From positions 49,183 to 113,182 of the forward strand of contig BMUD01000025.1 of NCBI GenBank assembly GCA_014650015.1: a stretch of DNA of 64,000 nucleotides, written 5' to 3'. The stretch comes from Streptomyces griseoloalbus. Lineage in GTDB: Bacteria; Actinomycetota; Actinomycetes; Streptomycetales; Streptomycetaceae. The position numbers and the translations under genes were made by a program. Numbering within the stretch: the first letter of the stretch is position 1; each line of letters opens with the position of its first letter. Shown here piece by piece: positions 54,160 through 63,465 of the stretch. Below the pieces are notes generated by a model, which did not search any database, was not told the DNA's origin, and saw only the letters and a program-made list of their open reading frames with translations.

Positions 54160-54214
54160 GCGTTCAGCCTATCGGCCCGCGCCGACAGCCCGGCACGACG
54201 CGCCTGACATGCAC

Positions 54215-54245
54215 ACGCCCCGACACCGAAGTGTTGCCGGGGCGT
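54215..54245 (-). terminator. Terminator downstream of topA
   Basis: ACGCCCCG...CGGGGCGT with an inner ACAC/GTGT pairing forms a hairpin 51 bases after the topA stop. A second, smaller hairpin (GATCCCC-GGGC-GGGGATC, 54269-54286) lies between it and the stop. Confidence 0.6.
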
Positions 54246-54296
54246 TCGCATTCCGAACCCTTGGCGAAGATCCCCGGGCGGGGATCCCGGGAGGAC

Positions 54297-57128
54297 TCAG
54301 TCCTCCGCCGCGTTCGAGGCGGTCGCCTTCTTGGCGGCGGTCTTCTTCGCCGTCGCCTTCTTCGCGGTCGTGGTCTTCTTCGCCGCGGTCTTCTTGGCGG
54401 CCGTCGCCTTCTTCGCCGGCGCCTTCTTGGCCGCCGTCTTCTTGGTGGTGGCCTTCTTCGCGGTCTTCTTGGCGGGGCCCTTCGCCCGCTTCTCGGCGAG
54501 CAGCTCGAACCCGCGCTCCGGCGTGATCGTCTCGACGCTGTCGTCGGAGCGCAGGGTCGCGTTGGTCTCGCCGTCGGTGACGTACGGGCCGAAGCGGCCA
54601 TCCTTCACCACGACGGGCTTCTCGCTCACCGGGTCGGTGCCCAGCTCCTTCAGCGGCGGCTTGGCCGCGGCACGACCGCGCTGCTTGGGCTGGGCGTAGA
54701 TCGCCAGCGCCTCCTCCAGCGTGATCGTGAAGAGCTGCTCCTCGGACTGCAGCGACCGCGAGTCGGTGCCCTTCTTCAGATACGGCCCGTAGCGGCCGTT
54801 CTGCGCGGTGATCTCCTGGCCCTCGGCGTCGGCGCCGACCACCCGCGGAAGCGACATCAGCTTCAGCGCGTCGTCGAGGGTCACCGTGTCCAGGGACATC
54901 GACTTGAAGAGGGACGCCGTGCGCGGCTTGACCGCGTTCTTGCCGGTCTTCGGCGTTCCCTCGGGCAGGATCTCCGTGACGTACGGGCCGTAGCGGCCGT
55001 CCTTGGCGACGATCGCGTGGCCGGTCGCCGGGTCGGTGCCCAGCTCGAAGTCGCCGCTCGGCTTGGCGAGCAGTTCCTCGGCGAGCTCGACGGTCAGCTC
55101 GTCGGGTGCCAGGTCGTCCGGGATGTCGGCGCGCTGGTGCTGCTCGGTGTCCTTCTCGCCGCGCTCGATGTACGGGCCGTAGCGCCCGACCCGCAGCACG
55201 ATGTCGCTGCCCACCGGGAACGACGACACCTCGCGCGCGTCGATCGCGCCCAGGTCGGTCACGAGCTCCTTGAGGCCGCCGAGGTGGTCCCCGTCGCCGT
55301 TGCCGGCGTCGGCCGCGTCGCCGTTGCTGGCACCCTCGCCGAAGTAGAACCGCTTCAGCCACGGCACGGCCCGCGCCTCGCCGCGCGCGATGCGGTCGAG
55401 GTCGTCCTCCATCCTGGCCGTGAAGTCGTAGTCGACGAGCCGGCCGAAGTGCTTCTCCAGCAGGTTGACCACGGCGAAGGAGAGGAAGGACGGCACCAGG
55501 GCGGTGCCCTTCTTGAACACGTAGCCGCGGTCGAGGATCGTGCCGATGATCGACGCGTACGTCGACGGGCGGCCGATCTCCCGCTCCTCCAGCTCCTTGA
55601 CCAGCGACGCCTCGGTGTAGCGGGCCGGGGGCTTGGTGGCGTGCCCGTCGACCGTGATCTCCTCGGCGGTGAGGGCGTCGCCCTCGCCGACCTGCGGCAG
55701 CCGGCGCTCGCGGTCGTCGAGCTCGGCGTTCGGGTCGTCGGCCCCCTCGACGTACGCCTTCAGGAAGCCGTGGAAGGTGATCGTCTTGCCGGACGCGCTG
55801 AACTCGACGTCCCGGCCGTCGGACGCCCTGCCACCGATCTTCACGGTGACGGAGTTACCGGTGGCGTCCTTCATCTGCGAGGCGACGGTCCGCTTCCAGA
55901 TCAGCTCGTACAGCTTGAACTGGTCGCCGGTCAGCCCCGTCTCGGCGGGCGTACGGAAACGGTCGCCCGAGGGACGGATCGCCTCGTGCGCCTCCTGCGC
56001 GTTCTTGACCTTGCCCGCGTAGGTGCGCGGCTGCGGCGGGAGGTAGTCGGCGCCGTACAGCTGTGTGACCTGGGCGCGGGCGGCGGCGATCGCCGTCTCG
56101 CTCAGGGTCGTCGAGTCCGTACGCATGTAAGTGATGTAGCCGTTCTCATACAGCTTCTGCGCGATCTGCATGGTGGCCTTCGCGCCGAAGCCGAGCTTGC
56201 GGCTCGCCTCCTGCTGCAGCGTCGTCGTACGGAACGGGGCGTACGGCGAGCGGCGGTACGGCTTGGACTCGACGGAGCGGACGGAGAACCGCGTGCTCTC
56301 CAGGGCGGCGGCCAGGGCGCGGGCGTTCGCCTCGTCGAGGTGGAGGGTGTTCGCGCTCTTCAGTTGTCCCAGGGAGTCGAAGTCGCGGCCCTGTGCGACG
56401 CGCCTGCCGTCGACGGTCTGCAGCCGGGCGACAAGGGACGACGGGTCGCTCGCGTCCCCGGCCCGGCCGGTCGCGAAGGTGCCCGTGAGGTCCCAGTACT
56501 CAGCGGAACGGAAAGCCATGCGCTCGCGTTCCCGCTCCACCACCAGCCTGGTGGCGACGGACTGGACACGGCCGGCGGACAGCCGGGGCATGACCTTCTT
56601 CCACAGGACCGGCGAGACCTCGTAGCCGTAGAGCCGGTCGAGGATGCGGCGGGTCTCCTGGGCGTCGACCAGCTTCTGGTTGAGCTCGCGCGGGTTGGCC
56701 ACGGCCTCGCGGATCGCGTCCTTGGTGATCTCGTGGAAGACCATCCGCTTGACGGGGATCTTCGGCTTGAGCACTTCCTGCAGGTGCCAGGCGATGGCCT
56801 CGCCCTCGCGGTCCTCATCGGTGGCGAGGAAGAGTTCGTCGGACTCCTTCAGCAAGTCCTTGAGCTTCTTGACCTGGGCCCGCTTGTCCGCGTTGACCAC
56901 ATAGATCGGCTGGAAGTCGTGGTCGACGTCCACACCGAGGCGGCGGACTTCGCCGGTGTACTTCTCGGGCACTTCCGCGGCACCGTTGGGAAGGTCGCGA
57001 ATGTGCCCGACGCTCGCCTCGACGATGTAGCCAGGGCCGAGATAGCCCTTGATCGTCTTCGCCTTGGCAGGCGACTCGACGATGACGAGTCGGCGGCCGC
57101 CCTTCGCGGTCTCGCTGGTCGGGGACAA
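54297..57128 (-). CDS. topA: DNA topoisomerase I
   Basis: The 943-residue type IA enzyme relaxes negative supercoils. The TOPRIM domain has VIVESPAKAKTI and the acidic triad in LATDEDREGEAIAWH. The catalytic tyrosine is Tyr334 in YITYMRTDST. The C-terminal half carries repeated topo-C-type units (GRYGPYIERGEKD, GRYGPYVTE, GRYGPYLKK, GRFGPYVTD). It ends in a long Lys/Ala tail of repeated AAKK and TKK blocks, a Streptomyces trait linked to DNA binding. The start is set at TTG 57128; an in-frame ATG lies at 57218. Confidence 0.95.
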   Translation of the reverse strand: MSPTSETAKGGRRLVIVESPAKAKTIKGYLGPGYIVEASVGHIRDLPNGAAEVPEKYTGEVRRLGVDVDHDFQPIYVVNADKRAQVKKLKDLLKESDELFLATDEDREGEAIAWHLQEVLKPKIPVKRMVFHEITKDAIREAVANPRELNQKLVDAQETRRILDRLYGYEVSPVLWKKVMPRLSAGRVQSVATRLVVERERERMAFRSAEYWDLTGTFATGRAGDASDPSSLVARLQTVDGRRVAQGRDFDSLGQLKSANTLHLDEANARALAAALESTRFSVRSVESKPYRRSPYAPFRTTTLQQEASRKLGFGAKATMQIAQKLYENGYITYMRTDSTTLSETAIAAARAQVTQLYGADYLPPQPRTYAGKVKNAQEAHEAIRPSGDRFRTPAETGLTGDQFKLYELIWKRTVASQMKDATGNSVTVKIGGRASDGRDVEFSASGKTITFHGFLKAYVEGADDPNAELDDRERRLPQVGEGDALTAEEITVDGHATKPPARYTEASLVKELEEREIGRPSTYASIIGTILDRGYVFKKGTALVPSFLSFAVVNLLEKHFGRLVDYDFTARMEDDLDRIARGEARAVPWLKRFYFGEGASNGDAADAGNGDGDHLGGLKELVTDLGAIDAREVSSFPVGSDIVLRVGRYGPYIERGEKDTEQHQRADIPDDLAPDELTVELAEELLAKPSGDFELGTDPATGHAIVAKDGRYGPYVTEILPEGTPKTGKNAVKPRTASLFKSMSLDTVTLDDALKLMSLPRVVGADAEGQEITAQNGRYGPYLKKGTDSRSLQSEEQLFTITLEEALAIYAQPKQRGRAAAKPPLKELGTDPVSEKPVVVKDGRFGPYVTDGETNATLRSDDSVETITPERGFELLAEKRAKGPAKKTAKKATTKKTAAKKAPAKKATAAKKTAAKKTTTAKKATAKKTAAKKATASNAAED

Positions 57129-57372
57129 CTTCGCTCTTCTCTCCGGTCGACGCTGGGGCCTCCCCAGGCGATCCCCCGGGGTCGGGTCATGGTGACGCTG
57201 CGGAGTGTGACGGTACATCCCGCCCCCGTGTCAAACGGGAAAAGCCCGCAACGGCCACTCGAACGGTAACCCGACTACCGCCGTTCCTGCCGCCCGGAGT
57301 GTCCAGACTCCGCCCGCCCTTATGCGGAGCGCGATCTACCGGTTACCGGGAGCGGCTGTGCTCCGTCGCTCC

Positions 57373-57570
57373 TCACAGGCGGGTGAAGCACCATGCGCCG
57401 AGGGCCAGGGAGATCATCGCGGCGAGTCCCGCGACGGTGACCGATGCGACGGGGCTCACACCCTGGGCGACGGGTCGGTGCTGCCGCGCGCGGGTCACGG
57501 TCCAGGCCAGCAACCCTGCTCCGAACAGGCAGAACACCATCCCCGCGAAGATCGCCGGTCCACTCTCCAT
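57373..57570 (-). CDS. Small two-helix membrane protein
   Basis: The 65-residue protein from ATG 57568-57570 has two membrane segments, at about 6-25 (IFAGMVFCLFGAGLLAW) and 43-62 (VTVAGLAAMISLALGAWC), joined by a basic loop with RARQHRPVAQG. A ribosome-binding site GGGGG precedes it. It lies upstream of topA on the same strand, with 244 bases between. Function unknown. Confidence 0.75.
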   Translation of the reverse strand: MESGPAIFAGMVFCLFGAGLLAWTVTRARQHRPVAQGVSPVASVTVAGLAAMISLALGAWCFTRL

Positions 57571-57842
57571 GGCCCCCGGCCCCCTCTTTCCCGTGCGCTG
57601 GTACCGGCCCGAGGGGGACGCTGCCACGCCCGGGCGGCGGGCGGGCGAACCGAAGGTGAACGCGGGGGCCGCGGGCCGGAGCGAGTGGGCCGGAACCGGC
57701 CCGGAATCTCCACGACGGAGATTTCCGGATCGATGGGAAAAGGCCGGGCGGCGACTGGTGCCCGTGTGAAAGCTGCGGCTTATGACAGTGATGTGATTTA
57801 TGGGACCATCGCGGCCCGCCCCCGCTTCCCGACCCGCGCACC

Positions 57843-59372
57843 TCAGCCGGCCGGCTCCAGGAACCCCTGTTCCACCAGCAGCCGGATCTGGGTCGGCGTA
57901 CGGTCGCGCAGCAGCACCGGGTCCTCGCCCAGGAGCTGGGCGATGGCGTCCAGGATCCGGCCGGCGCTCATCGTGCCGTCGCACACGCCCGCGAAGCCCG
58001 CGCCGATGGTGTCCACCCGGGTGGCCCGGCGCATCCCGCGGTTCTGGCGCAGCACGACGTGCTCGGGGTCCTCGGCGCCGGGCAGCCCGACCTGTTCCTG
58101 CACGACCTCGGAGGCCAGCCTGAAGTGTGCCTCCAGCAGCGCCGCGTCGTCGTGCGCCCGCAGGTAGTCGAGCCGCTCGAAGTGCGCCCTGACCGTCTCG
58201 CCGAGCGGCTGCTCGACCGGGTGCGGCCACTCCTCCACGGTGACCGACGGCACGGCGGAGCCCGACTTGCGCAGGGTGATCCAGCCGAAGCCGACCGCCG
58301 TCACCTTGCGTGCCTCGAACTCGTCCAGCCACGCGTCGTAGCGCGCCCGGTACGCGGCCGGGTCCCCGCGGTGGTCGCCCGCGTCCCGCAGCCACAGTTC
58401 GGCGTACTGGGTGATGTCCTGCACCTCGCGCTGCACGATCCACGCATCGCACCCGCGAGGCACCCATGACCTGAGTCTGTCCTGCCAGTCCTCCCCTTCG
58501 ACGTGCTGCCAGTTGGCGAGGAACTGCGCGAACCCGCCCTCGTTCAGCCGTTCCCCCGCCTCTTGAACGAGCACCCGGCACAGATCGTCCCCGCCCATCC
58601 CGCCGTCGCGGTAGGTGAGCCGCGCCCCCGGCGAGATCACGAAGGGCGGGTTGGACACGATCAGGTCGTACGTCTCGTCGTCCCGGACCGGCGTGAACAG
58701 CGACCCCTCACGCAGGTCGGCGGCCGGGACCCCGGAGAGGGCCAGGGTCAGCGCGGTGATGTGCAGCGCGCGCGGGTTGACGTCGGTGGCCGTCACGCGC
58801 GTGGCGTGCCGGGCGGCGTGCAGCGCCTGGATGCCGGAGCCGGTGCCGAGGTCGAGCGCGGAGGCCACGGGCGTACGGACGGTGATGCCGGCCAGGGTCG
58901 TGGACGCCCCGCCGACGCCGAGCACGACGGCTTCGTCCCGGCTGCCGATGCCCCCGGCGCCGCCGACCGCGCACCCGAGATCGGAGACGATGAACCAGTC
59001 CTCGCCGGCCGGCCCGCCGAACGGGCGCACGTCCACGGTCGCGGTGACCCGGTCCGCGTCGGCGCGCTCCAGCCACCCGCTCTCCAGGCAGACGTCGACG
59101 GGCAGCACCTCCGCCGCGCGCGCGTGCGCGACGGGCTGCTGCAACAGGAACAGCCGTACGAGCAGCTCCAGCGGTGTGTCCCCGCGGGTCACCCGAAGGG
59201 CGGGCACGGTCTCGCTGCGGGCCAGCGCCGCGTACGCGGGAGCGCCCAGCAGTTCGAGCAGTCCGTCGGCGGTGAAGGAGGCTCCGAGCAGTGCGTCCCG
59301 TAGCCGGGCGGCGGCTTCGGGACGGTCGGACGAGGGCAGGGGCGGCAGGCTGGCGTCACTCACACCCTCCAT
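57843..59372 (-). CDS. Class I methyltransferase of the NPPF (HemK/PrmC-like) type
   Basis: The 509-residue protein has a helical N-terminal region. A SAM-binding domain is centred on ALDLGTGSGIQALHAAR and ATDVNPRAL, and the substrate-loop motif DLIVSNPPFVIS is typical of N-methyltransferases acting on glutamine or adenine. A C-terminal extension of about 170 residues (ITLRKSGSAVPSV, LVEQGFLEPAG) is specific to this actinobacterial group. ATG 59372 is used; GTG 59363 three codons on is possible. Substrate is not evident. Confidence 0.83.
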   Translation of the reverse strand: MEGVSDASLPPLPSSDRPEAAARLRDALLGASFTADGLLELLGAPAYAALARSETVPALRVTRGDTPLELLVRLFLLQQPVAHARAAEVLPVDVCLESGWLERADADRVTATVDVRPFGGPAGEDWFIVSDLGCAVGGAGGIGSRDEAVVLGVGGASTTLAGITVRTPVASALDLGTGSGIQALHAARHATRVTATDVNPRALHITALTLALSGVPAADLREGSLFTPVRDDETYDLIVSNPPFVISPGARLTYRDGGMGGDDLCRVLVQEAGERLNEGGFAQFLANWQHVEGEDWQDRLRSWVPRGCDAWIVQREVQDITQYAELWLRDAGDHRGDPAAYRARYDAWLDEFEARKVTAVGFGWITLRKSGSAVPSVTVEEWPHPVEQPLGETVRAHFERLDYLRAHDDAALLEAHFRLASEVVQEQVGLPGAEDPEHVVLRQNRGMRRATRVDTIGAGFAGVCDGTMSAGRILDAIAQLLGEDPVLLRDRTPTQIRLLVEQGFLEPAG

Positions 59373-59419
59373 TGTGGCCGCCGCCCTCACCCGGCGCCCC
59401 CGCGGCCACTGTCGCGGCG

Positions 59420-59992
59420 TCAGCTCTTCGTGGCCTGCGCCGTCGCGGTGGCCGTCTGGCAGCTGGACTGCCGGGACATCGCCGAACCGACCTCGCCCTC
59501 CTCCAGCGCGCTGAGGGCGTTGCTGCCGCTCTTGCTCAGCTTGTCCAGCTCGGAGGCGATGTCCTTGAGGCCGTCGGCGAACTTCGCCTGGTCGTCGGTG
59601 TCGAGGCCGTCGACCTGCTTCTTCAGCGAGGCGTACGACGCGGAGATGCCGTTGAGCTCCTTGACCGCGTCCGTCTGCTTCTTCTCGCCGTTCTCGACGT
59701 CCGGAGCCCCGGCCTTGGTCACGGCGGCACCGATCGCCTTGTAGGCGTCGGACATGTCCTGGAAGGCCTTCGAGTCGACCTTCTGGACCTCGTCCGGCGT
59801 GCTGTTGTCCGAGGTCTCCTTCTGGATGGCGGCGTTGGCCGATCTGATCTTCGCGGCCTGCGGCTGCACGGCGTCGCAGACCTGCTTCGCCCAGGCGTCC
59901 AGCTTTTCGTTGGTGTCGTCGCCGCCGCACCCCGTCAGCGCCAGTACCAGTACCGCACCGCCGGACAGTGCGGCCGCGAGCTTCTTGTTCAC
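59420..59992 (-). CDS. Small coiled-coil lipoprotein
   Basis: The 190-residue lipoprotein has lipobox LALTGCGG followed by a helical domain rich in Ala/Lys/Asp with two further cysteines (KQVCDAV and SSCQTAT). The pattern of long amphipathic helices suggests a helical bundle outside the membrane. GTG 59992 is preferred because AGGGA lies at good spacing; ATG 60010 adds six residues. No family recognised. It sits between the methyltransferase and hppA genes on the same strand. Confidence 0.8.
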   Translation of the reverse strand: MNKKLAAALSGGAVLVLALTGCGGDDTNEKLDAWAKQVCDAVQPQAAKIRSANAAIQKETSDNSTPDEVQKVDSKAFQDMSDAYKAIGAAVTKAGAPDVENGEKKQTDAVKELNGISASYASLKKQVDGLDTDDQAKFADGLKDIASELDKLSKSGSNALSALEEGEVGSAMSRQSSCQTATATAQATKS

Positions 59993-60140
59993 CGGATTGG
60001 TCCCTTCCATGGCTCTCGGCCCCGGAACATACACGCCAGATGGGCTACACCCACCCGCCGAACGTCCGCTAAGACGCATTTGAAGCCATTTGCACCAAGC
60101 GAGATAAGGCTCACGGCCGGGGCGTGCGCGCCCAGGGAAA

Positions 60141-60174
60141 GGGCGGGCACCGCGTCACAACGCGCTGCCCGCCC
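60141..60174 (-). terminator. hppA terminator
   Basis: GGGCGGGCA pairs with TGCCCGCCC, with an inner GCGT/ACGC stem, 30 bases after the hppA stop on the minus strand. Confidence 0.65.
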
Positions 60175-60204
60175 ACACCTTGACGTGGCGTTCACTGCCC
60201 TTCT

Positions 60205-62610
60205 CTAGGAAACCACCGCCGGATCGGCCGACTTGGGCTTCGGCTCGGAGTTGTCCTCGTCACCCACGGTGATGCCGCGCCGCTTGGACACGTACACCGC
60301 GCCGACGATCACGGCCAGCGCCAGGACCGCGATGAGCACCCGCATCCCGATGCTCCGGTCCGCCCCGTAGGAGAACTCGATGACCGCGGGCGCGATGAGC
60401 AGCGCCACCAGGTTCATCACCTTCAGCAGGGGGTTGATCGCGGGTCCCGCGGTGTCCTTGAAGGGGTCGCCGACGGTGTCGCCGATGACGGTGGCCGCAT
60501 GCGCCTCGCTGCCCTTGCCCCCGTGATGGCCGTCCTCGACGAGTTTCTTCGCGTTGTCCCACGCGCCACCGGAGTTGGCGAGGAACACCGCCATCAGCGT
60601 GCCCGCGCCGATCGCACCCGCGAGGAAGGATCCCAGGGCGCCGACGCCGAGCGTGAATCCGATGAAGATGGGCGCCATCACGGCGAGCAGACCGGGTGTG
60701 GCGAGCTCCCGCAGGGCGTCCTTGGTGCAGATGTCGACGACCTTGCCGTACTCCGGCTGCTCGCTGTAGTCCATGATCCCTGGCTTCTCGCGGAACTGCC
60801 GCCGCACCTCGAAGACCACCGAACCCGCCGACCGCGACACCGCGTTGATCGCCAGCCCCGAGAAGAGGAAGACGACCGCCGCGCCCGCGATCAGACCGAC
60901 GAGGTTGTTGGGCTGGGAGATGTCCATCATCAGGCTCATCGGTGCGCCCTCACCGCTGAGCTTCTCGCCCACCTCCCGCGCGCCGGTGGTGATGGCGTCC
61001 CGGTACGAGCCGAACAGCGCCGCCGCCGCCAGTACGGCGGTGGCGATCGCGATGCCCTTGGTGATGGCCTTGGTGGTGTTGCCGACCGCGTCCAGGTTCG
61101 TGAGCACCTGGGCGCCCGCACCCTGGACGTCGCCGGACATCTCGGCGATGCCCTGCGCGTTGTCGGAGACCGGACCGAAGGTGTCCATGGCGACGATCAC
61201 ACCGACCGTGGTGAGCAGTCCGGTGCCCGCCAGCGCCACCGCGAACAGCGCCAGCATGATCGACGTACCGCCGAGCAGGAACGCCCCGTACACGCCGAGG
61301 CCGATCAACAGGGCGGTGTAGACGGCGGATTCGAGACCGATCGAGATACCGGCGAGGACGACGGTGGCCGGACCGGTGAGCGAGGTCTTGCCGATGTCCC
61401 GCACGGGACGCCGGGTGGTCTCGGTGAAGTAGCCGGTGAGCTGCTGGATCAGGGCGGCGAGCACGATGCCGATGGCCACCGCGACGAGCGCGAGGATCCG
61501 CGGGTCGCCGTCCCTGCCCTGGATCGCCGCATCGGTGACGCCGTCGAGGTCGGCGTAGGACGACGGCAGATAGACGAACACCGCGATCGCGACCAGGACG
61601 AGCGAGATCACCGCGGAGATGAAGAATCCCCGGTTGATCGCGCTCATGCCGCTGCGGTCGGCTCGTCTCGGGGCCACCGCGAAGATACCGATCATCGCGG
61701 TGAGGACACCGATCGCGGGCACCAGCAGCGGGAACGCCAGCCCCGCGTCGCCGAACGCCGCCGAGCCGAGGATCAACGCGGCCACCAGGGTCACGGCGTA
61801 CGACTCGAACAGGTCGGCCGCCATGCCCGCGCAGTCGCCGACGTTGTCGCCCACGTTGTCGGCGATGGTCGCGGCATTGCGCGGATCGTCCTCCGGAATG
61901 CCCTGCTCGACCTTGCCGACCAGGTCGGCGCCCACGTCGGCGGCCTTGGTGAAGATGCCGCCGCCGACCCGCATGAACATCGCGATCAGCGCGGCACCGA
62001 GCCCGAATCCCTCGAGCACCTTCGGCGCGTCGGCCGCGTACACCAGCACCACGCAGGTGGCGCCCAGCAGGCCGAGGCCCACGGTGAACATGCCGACGAC
62101 GCCGCCCGTACGGAAAGCGATCTTCATCGCTTTGTGCGAGACGGCGGTGAGATCCTTTTCCGGCTCACCTTCGGCCGGAGTGGCTTCGCGTGCCGCCGCC
62201 GCGACCCGCACATTGCTGCGCACGGCGAGCCACATACCGATATAGCCGGTGGCCGCCGAGAACGCCGCTCCGATCAAGAAGAACACCGACCTTCCGGCAC
62301 GCTGATTCCAGTCGTCCGCGGGCAGCAGCATGAGCAGGAAGAACACGATCACGGCGAATACGCCGAGGGTGCGCAGCTGCCGGGCCAGATAGGCGTTCGC
62401 GCCCTCCTGGACCGCTGCGGCGATCTTCTTCATGCTGTCGGTGCCCTCGCCGGCCGCGAGTACCTGGCGCACCAGGACTCCCGCGACCACCAGCGCCGCC
62501 AGCGCGACGACGCCGATGACCACCACGAGCAGGCGGTTGTCATCGGTCAGCACGGCGGCTGCGAGGGATGTGGGTTGGCCCGACTCATGTGAGATGGAAA
62601 GCCCCGCCAT
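60205..62610 (-). CDS. hppA: K+-independent proton-pumping membrane pyrophosphatase
   Basis: The 801-residue protein uses pyrophosphate to pump protons. About sixteen membrane segments surround the substrate site: KAADVGADLVGKVEQGIPED, DNVGDNVGDCAGMAADLFE, and the late DTVGDPFKDTAGPAINPLL. The lysine in GNTTKAITKG marks the potassium-independent subclass, where dependent enzymes have alanine. The ATG is preceded by AGGAGG and a promoter with TACAAT is visible. Together with soluble Ppa at 20.8 kb the cell has two ways to deal with pyrophosphate. Confidence 0.96.
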   Translation of the reverse strand: MAGLSISHESGQPTSLAAAVLTDDNRLLVVVIGVVALAALVVAGVLVRQVLAAGEGTDSMKKIAAAVQEGANAYLARQLRTLGVFAVIVFFLLMLLPADDWNQRAGRSVFFLIGAAFSAATGYIGMWLAVRSNVRVAAAAREATPAEGEPEKDLTAVSHKAMKIAFRTGGVVGMFTVGLGLLGATCVVLVYAADAPKVLEGFGLGAALIAMFMRVGGGIFTKAADVGADLVGKVEQGIPEDDPRNAATIADNVGDNVGDCAGMAADLFESYAVTLVAALILGSAAFGDAGLAFPLLVPAIGVLTAMIGIFAVAPRRADRSGMSAINRGFFISAVISLVLVAIAVFVYLPSSYADLDGVTDAAIQGRDGDPRILALVAVAIGIVLAALIQQLTGYFTETTRRPVRDIGKTSLTGPATVVLAGISIGLESAVYTALLIGLGVYGAFLLGGTSIMLALFAVALAGTGLLTTVGVIVAMDTFGPVSDNAQGIAEMSGDVQGAGAQVLTNLDAVGNTTKAITKGIAIATAVLAAAALFGSYRDAITTGAREVGEKLSGEGAPMSLMMDISQPNNLVGLIAGAAVVFLFSGLAINAVSRSAGSVVFEVRRQFREKPGIMDYSEQPEYGKVVDICTKDALRELATPGLLAVMAPIFIGFTLGVGALGSFLAGAIGAGTLMAVFLANSGGAWDNAKKLVEDGHHGGKGSEAHAATVIGDTVGDPFKDTAGPAINPLLKVMNLVALLIAPAVIEFSYGADRSIGMRVLIAVLALAVIVGAVYVSKRRGITVGDEDNSEPKPKSADPAVVS

Positions 62611-62931
62611 TCGTCCTCCTTGACGCTTGGGCTGAGCTCAAGATGTGGACGGGATTGTAGGTACCGGAACCTGATCAAAACAGAGCGCGTGAAATGTAAA
62701 TGGCCTGCAACCACTCTTCCTCAATGATCGCAGGACCATCGTCGACCGGAAATCGGTAATGCCTTCGGAGCATTCACGTGATCGCATTTTCACGAGGCGA
62801 TCGATCGTGAAGGAATTCACGCGATCAATCGCACGAGACCACTGTAAGCACGATTACCGGCACCCGCACATGCCGAAGGGCCCCACGAGGGGGCCCTTCG
62901 GGAAAAACAGTCGCCGTCCGAGTGAACCGGA
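62611..62931. promoter_or_regulatory. hppA upstream region with TTCACG cluster
   Basis: These 321 bases contain, for hppA on the minus strand, TACAAT (62659-62654) about 44 bases before the start and AGGAGG at normal spacing. Further upstream are three direct TTCACG copies (62773, 62789, 62816) and an inverted CGTGAA (62806) within 49 bases, a possible regulator-binding cluster. A terminator for the adjacent operon is at its right end. No gene is seen. Confidence 0.5.
62873..62901 (-). terminator. Terminator of the bldG operon
   Basis: CCGAAGGGCCCC and its exact complement (12 bp, 5-base loop) lie 30 bases after the stop of the anti-sigma gene. Confidence 0.7.
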
Positions 62932-63354
62932 TCAGGCGAGGAGGGTGGCCGGCGGCGCGGTCGGCCACCGCATGCGGATCGATCCGCCCTGCTCCCCTGC
63001 GCTGACCTCGACATCGTCGACGAGGCCGCTGATGACCGCGAGGCCCATCTCGTCCTCCTCGGTCTCCTCGGCATCGCCGGACGCCCGCTCACCTGGGGCC
63101 GCGTGGGGCGCCTCGTCGCCGACCTCGATGGAGAACTGCTTCTCCTCCTCGATCAGCAGCACCTTCACGGGTGCCGAGATGCCGCCGTTCTGGTGCAGTC
63201 CCACGGCTCTGCTGCACGCCTCGCCGACAGCGAGCCTGACCTCGTCGAGGACGGCCTCGTCCACTCCGGCCCTGCGCGCAACCGCCGCCGCCACGAGTCG
63301 GGCGGTCCTGACATGCTCGGGCAGCGCGCTGAAGCGGAGTTCAACGGTGGCCAT
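62932..63354 (-). CDS. ATPase-like anti-sigma partner of BldG
   Basis: The 140-residue RsbW-like protein starts MATVELRFSALPEHVRTARL. In the N-box region LAVGEACSRAVGLH the glutamate is kept (Glu45), but the metal-binding asparagine position is Arg49. The G-box-like part is EMGLAVISGLVDDVEV. This raises doubt about ATP-dependent kinase activity. The gene follows bldG and is probably cotranscribed with it. The ATG is preceded by GAGGGGG. In Streptomyces this gene pair controls morphological development and antibiotic production. Confidence 0.9.
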   Translation of the reverse strand: MATVELRFSALPEHVRTARLVAAAVARRAGVDEAVLDEVRLAVGEACSRAVGLHQNGGISAPVKVLLIEEEKQFSIEVGDEAPHAAPGERASGDAEETEEDEMGLAVISGLVDDVEVSAGEQGGSIRMRWPTAPPATLLA

Positions 63355-63465
63355 GCATCCCCCTCGCAACTACGGGCGTGCTGTGGAGAGGCCGGGCCGC
63401 CGAAAGCCCGGCCCGCCTCCTGGTTCGCTTCTGCCGCCCGGGCGCTTCGGCCCGGACCGGGGTGG

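Noticed and set aside
54033-54300. A separate small gene between topA and the tmk fusion
   Set aside because: The interval holds hairpins and short frames without a start site or motif; it is best explained as a terminator region.
51091-57269. Very long open frames on the plus strand opposite the tmk fusion and topA genes
   Set aside because: They follow the codon periodicity of the minus-strand genes, contain no recognisable domain, and are the usual antisense shadows of high-GC coding DNA. The same applies opposite ftsH, hppA and the aldehyde dehydrogenase gene.
60011-60204. A small gene between the lipoprotein and hppA
   Set aside because: Only a terminator hairpin and promoter-like sequence are seen; no frame has a ribosome-binding site.
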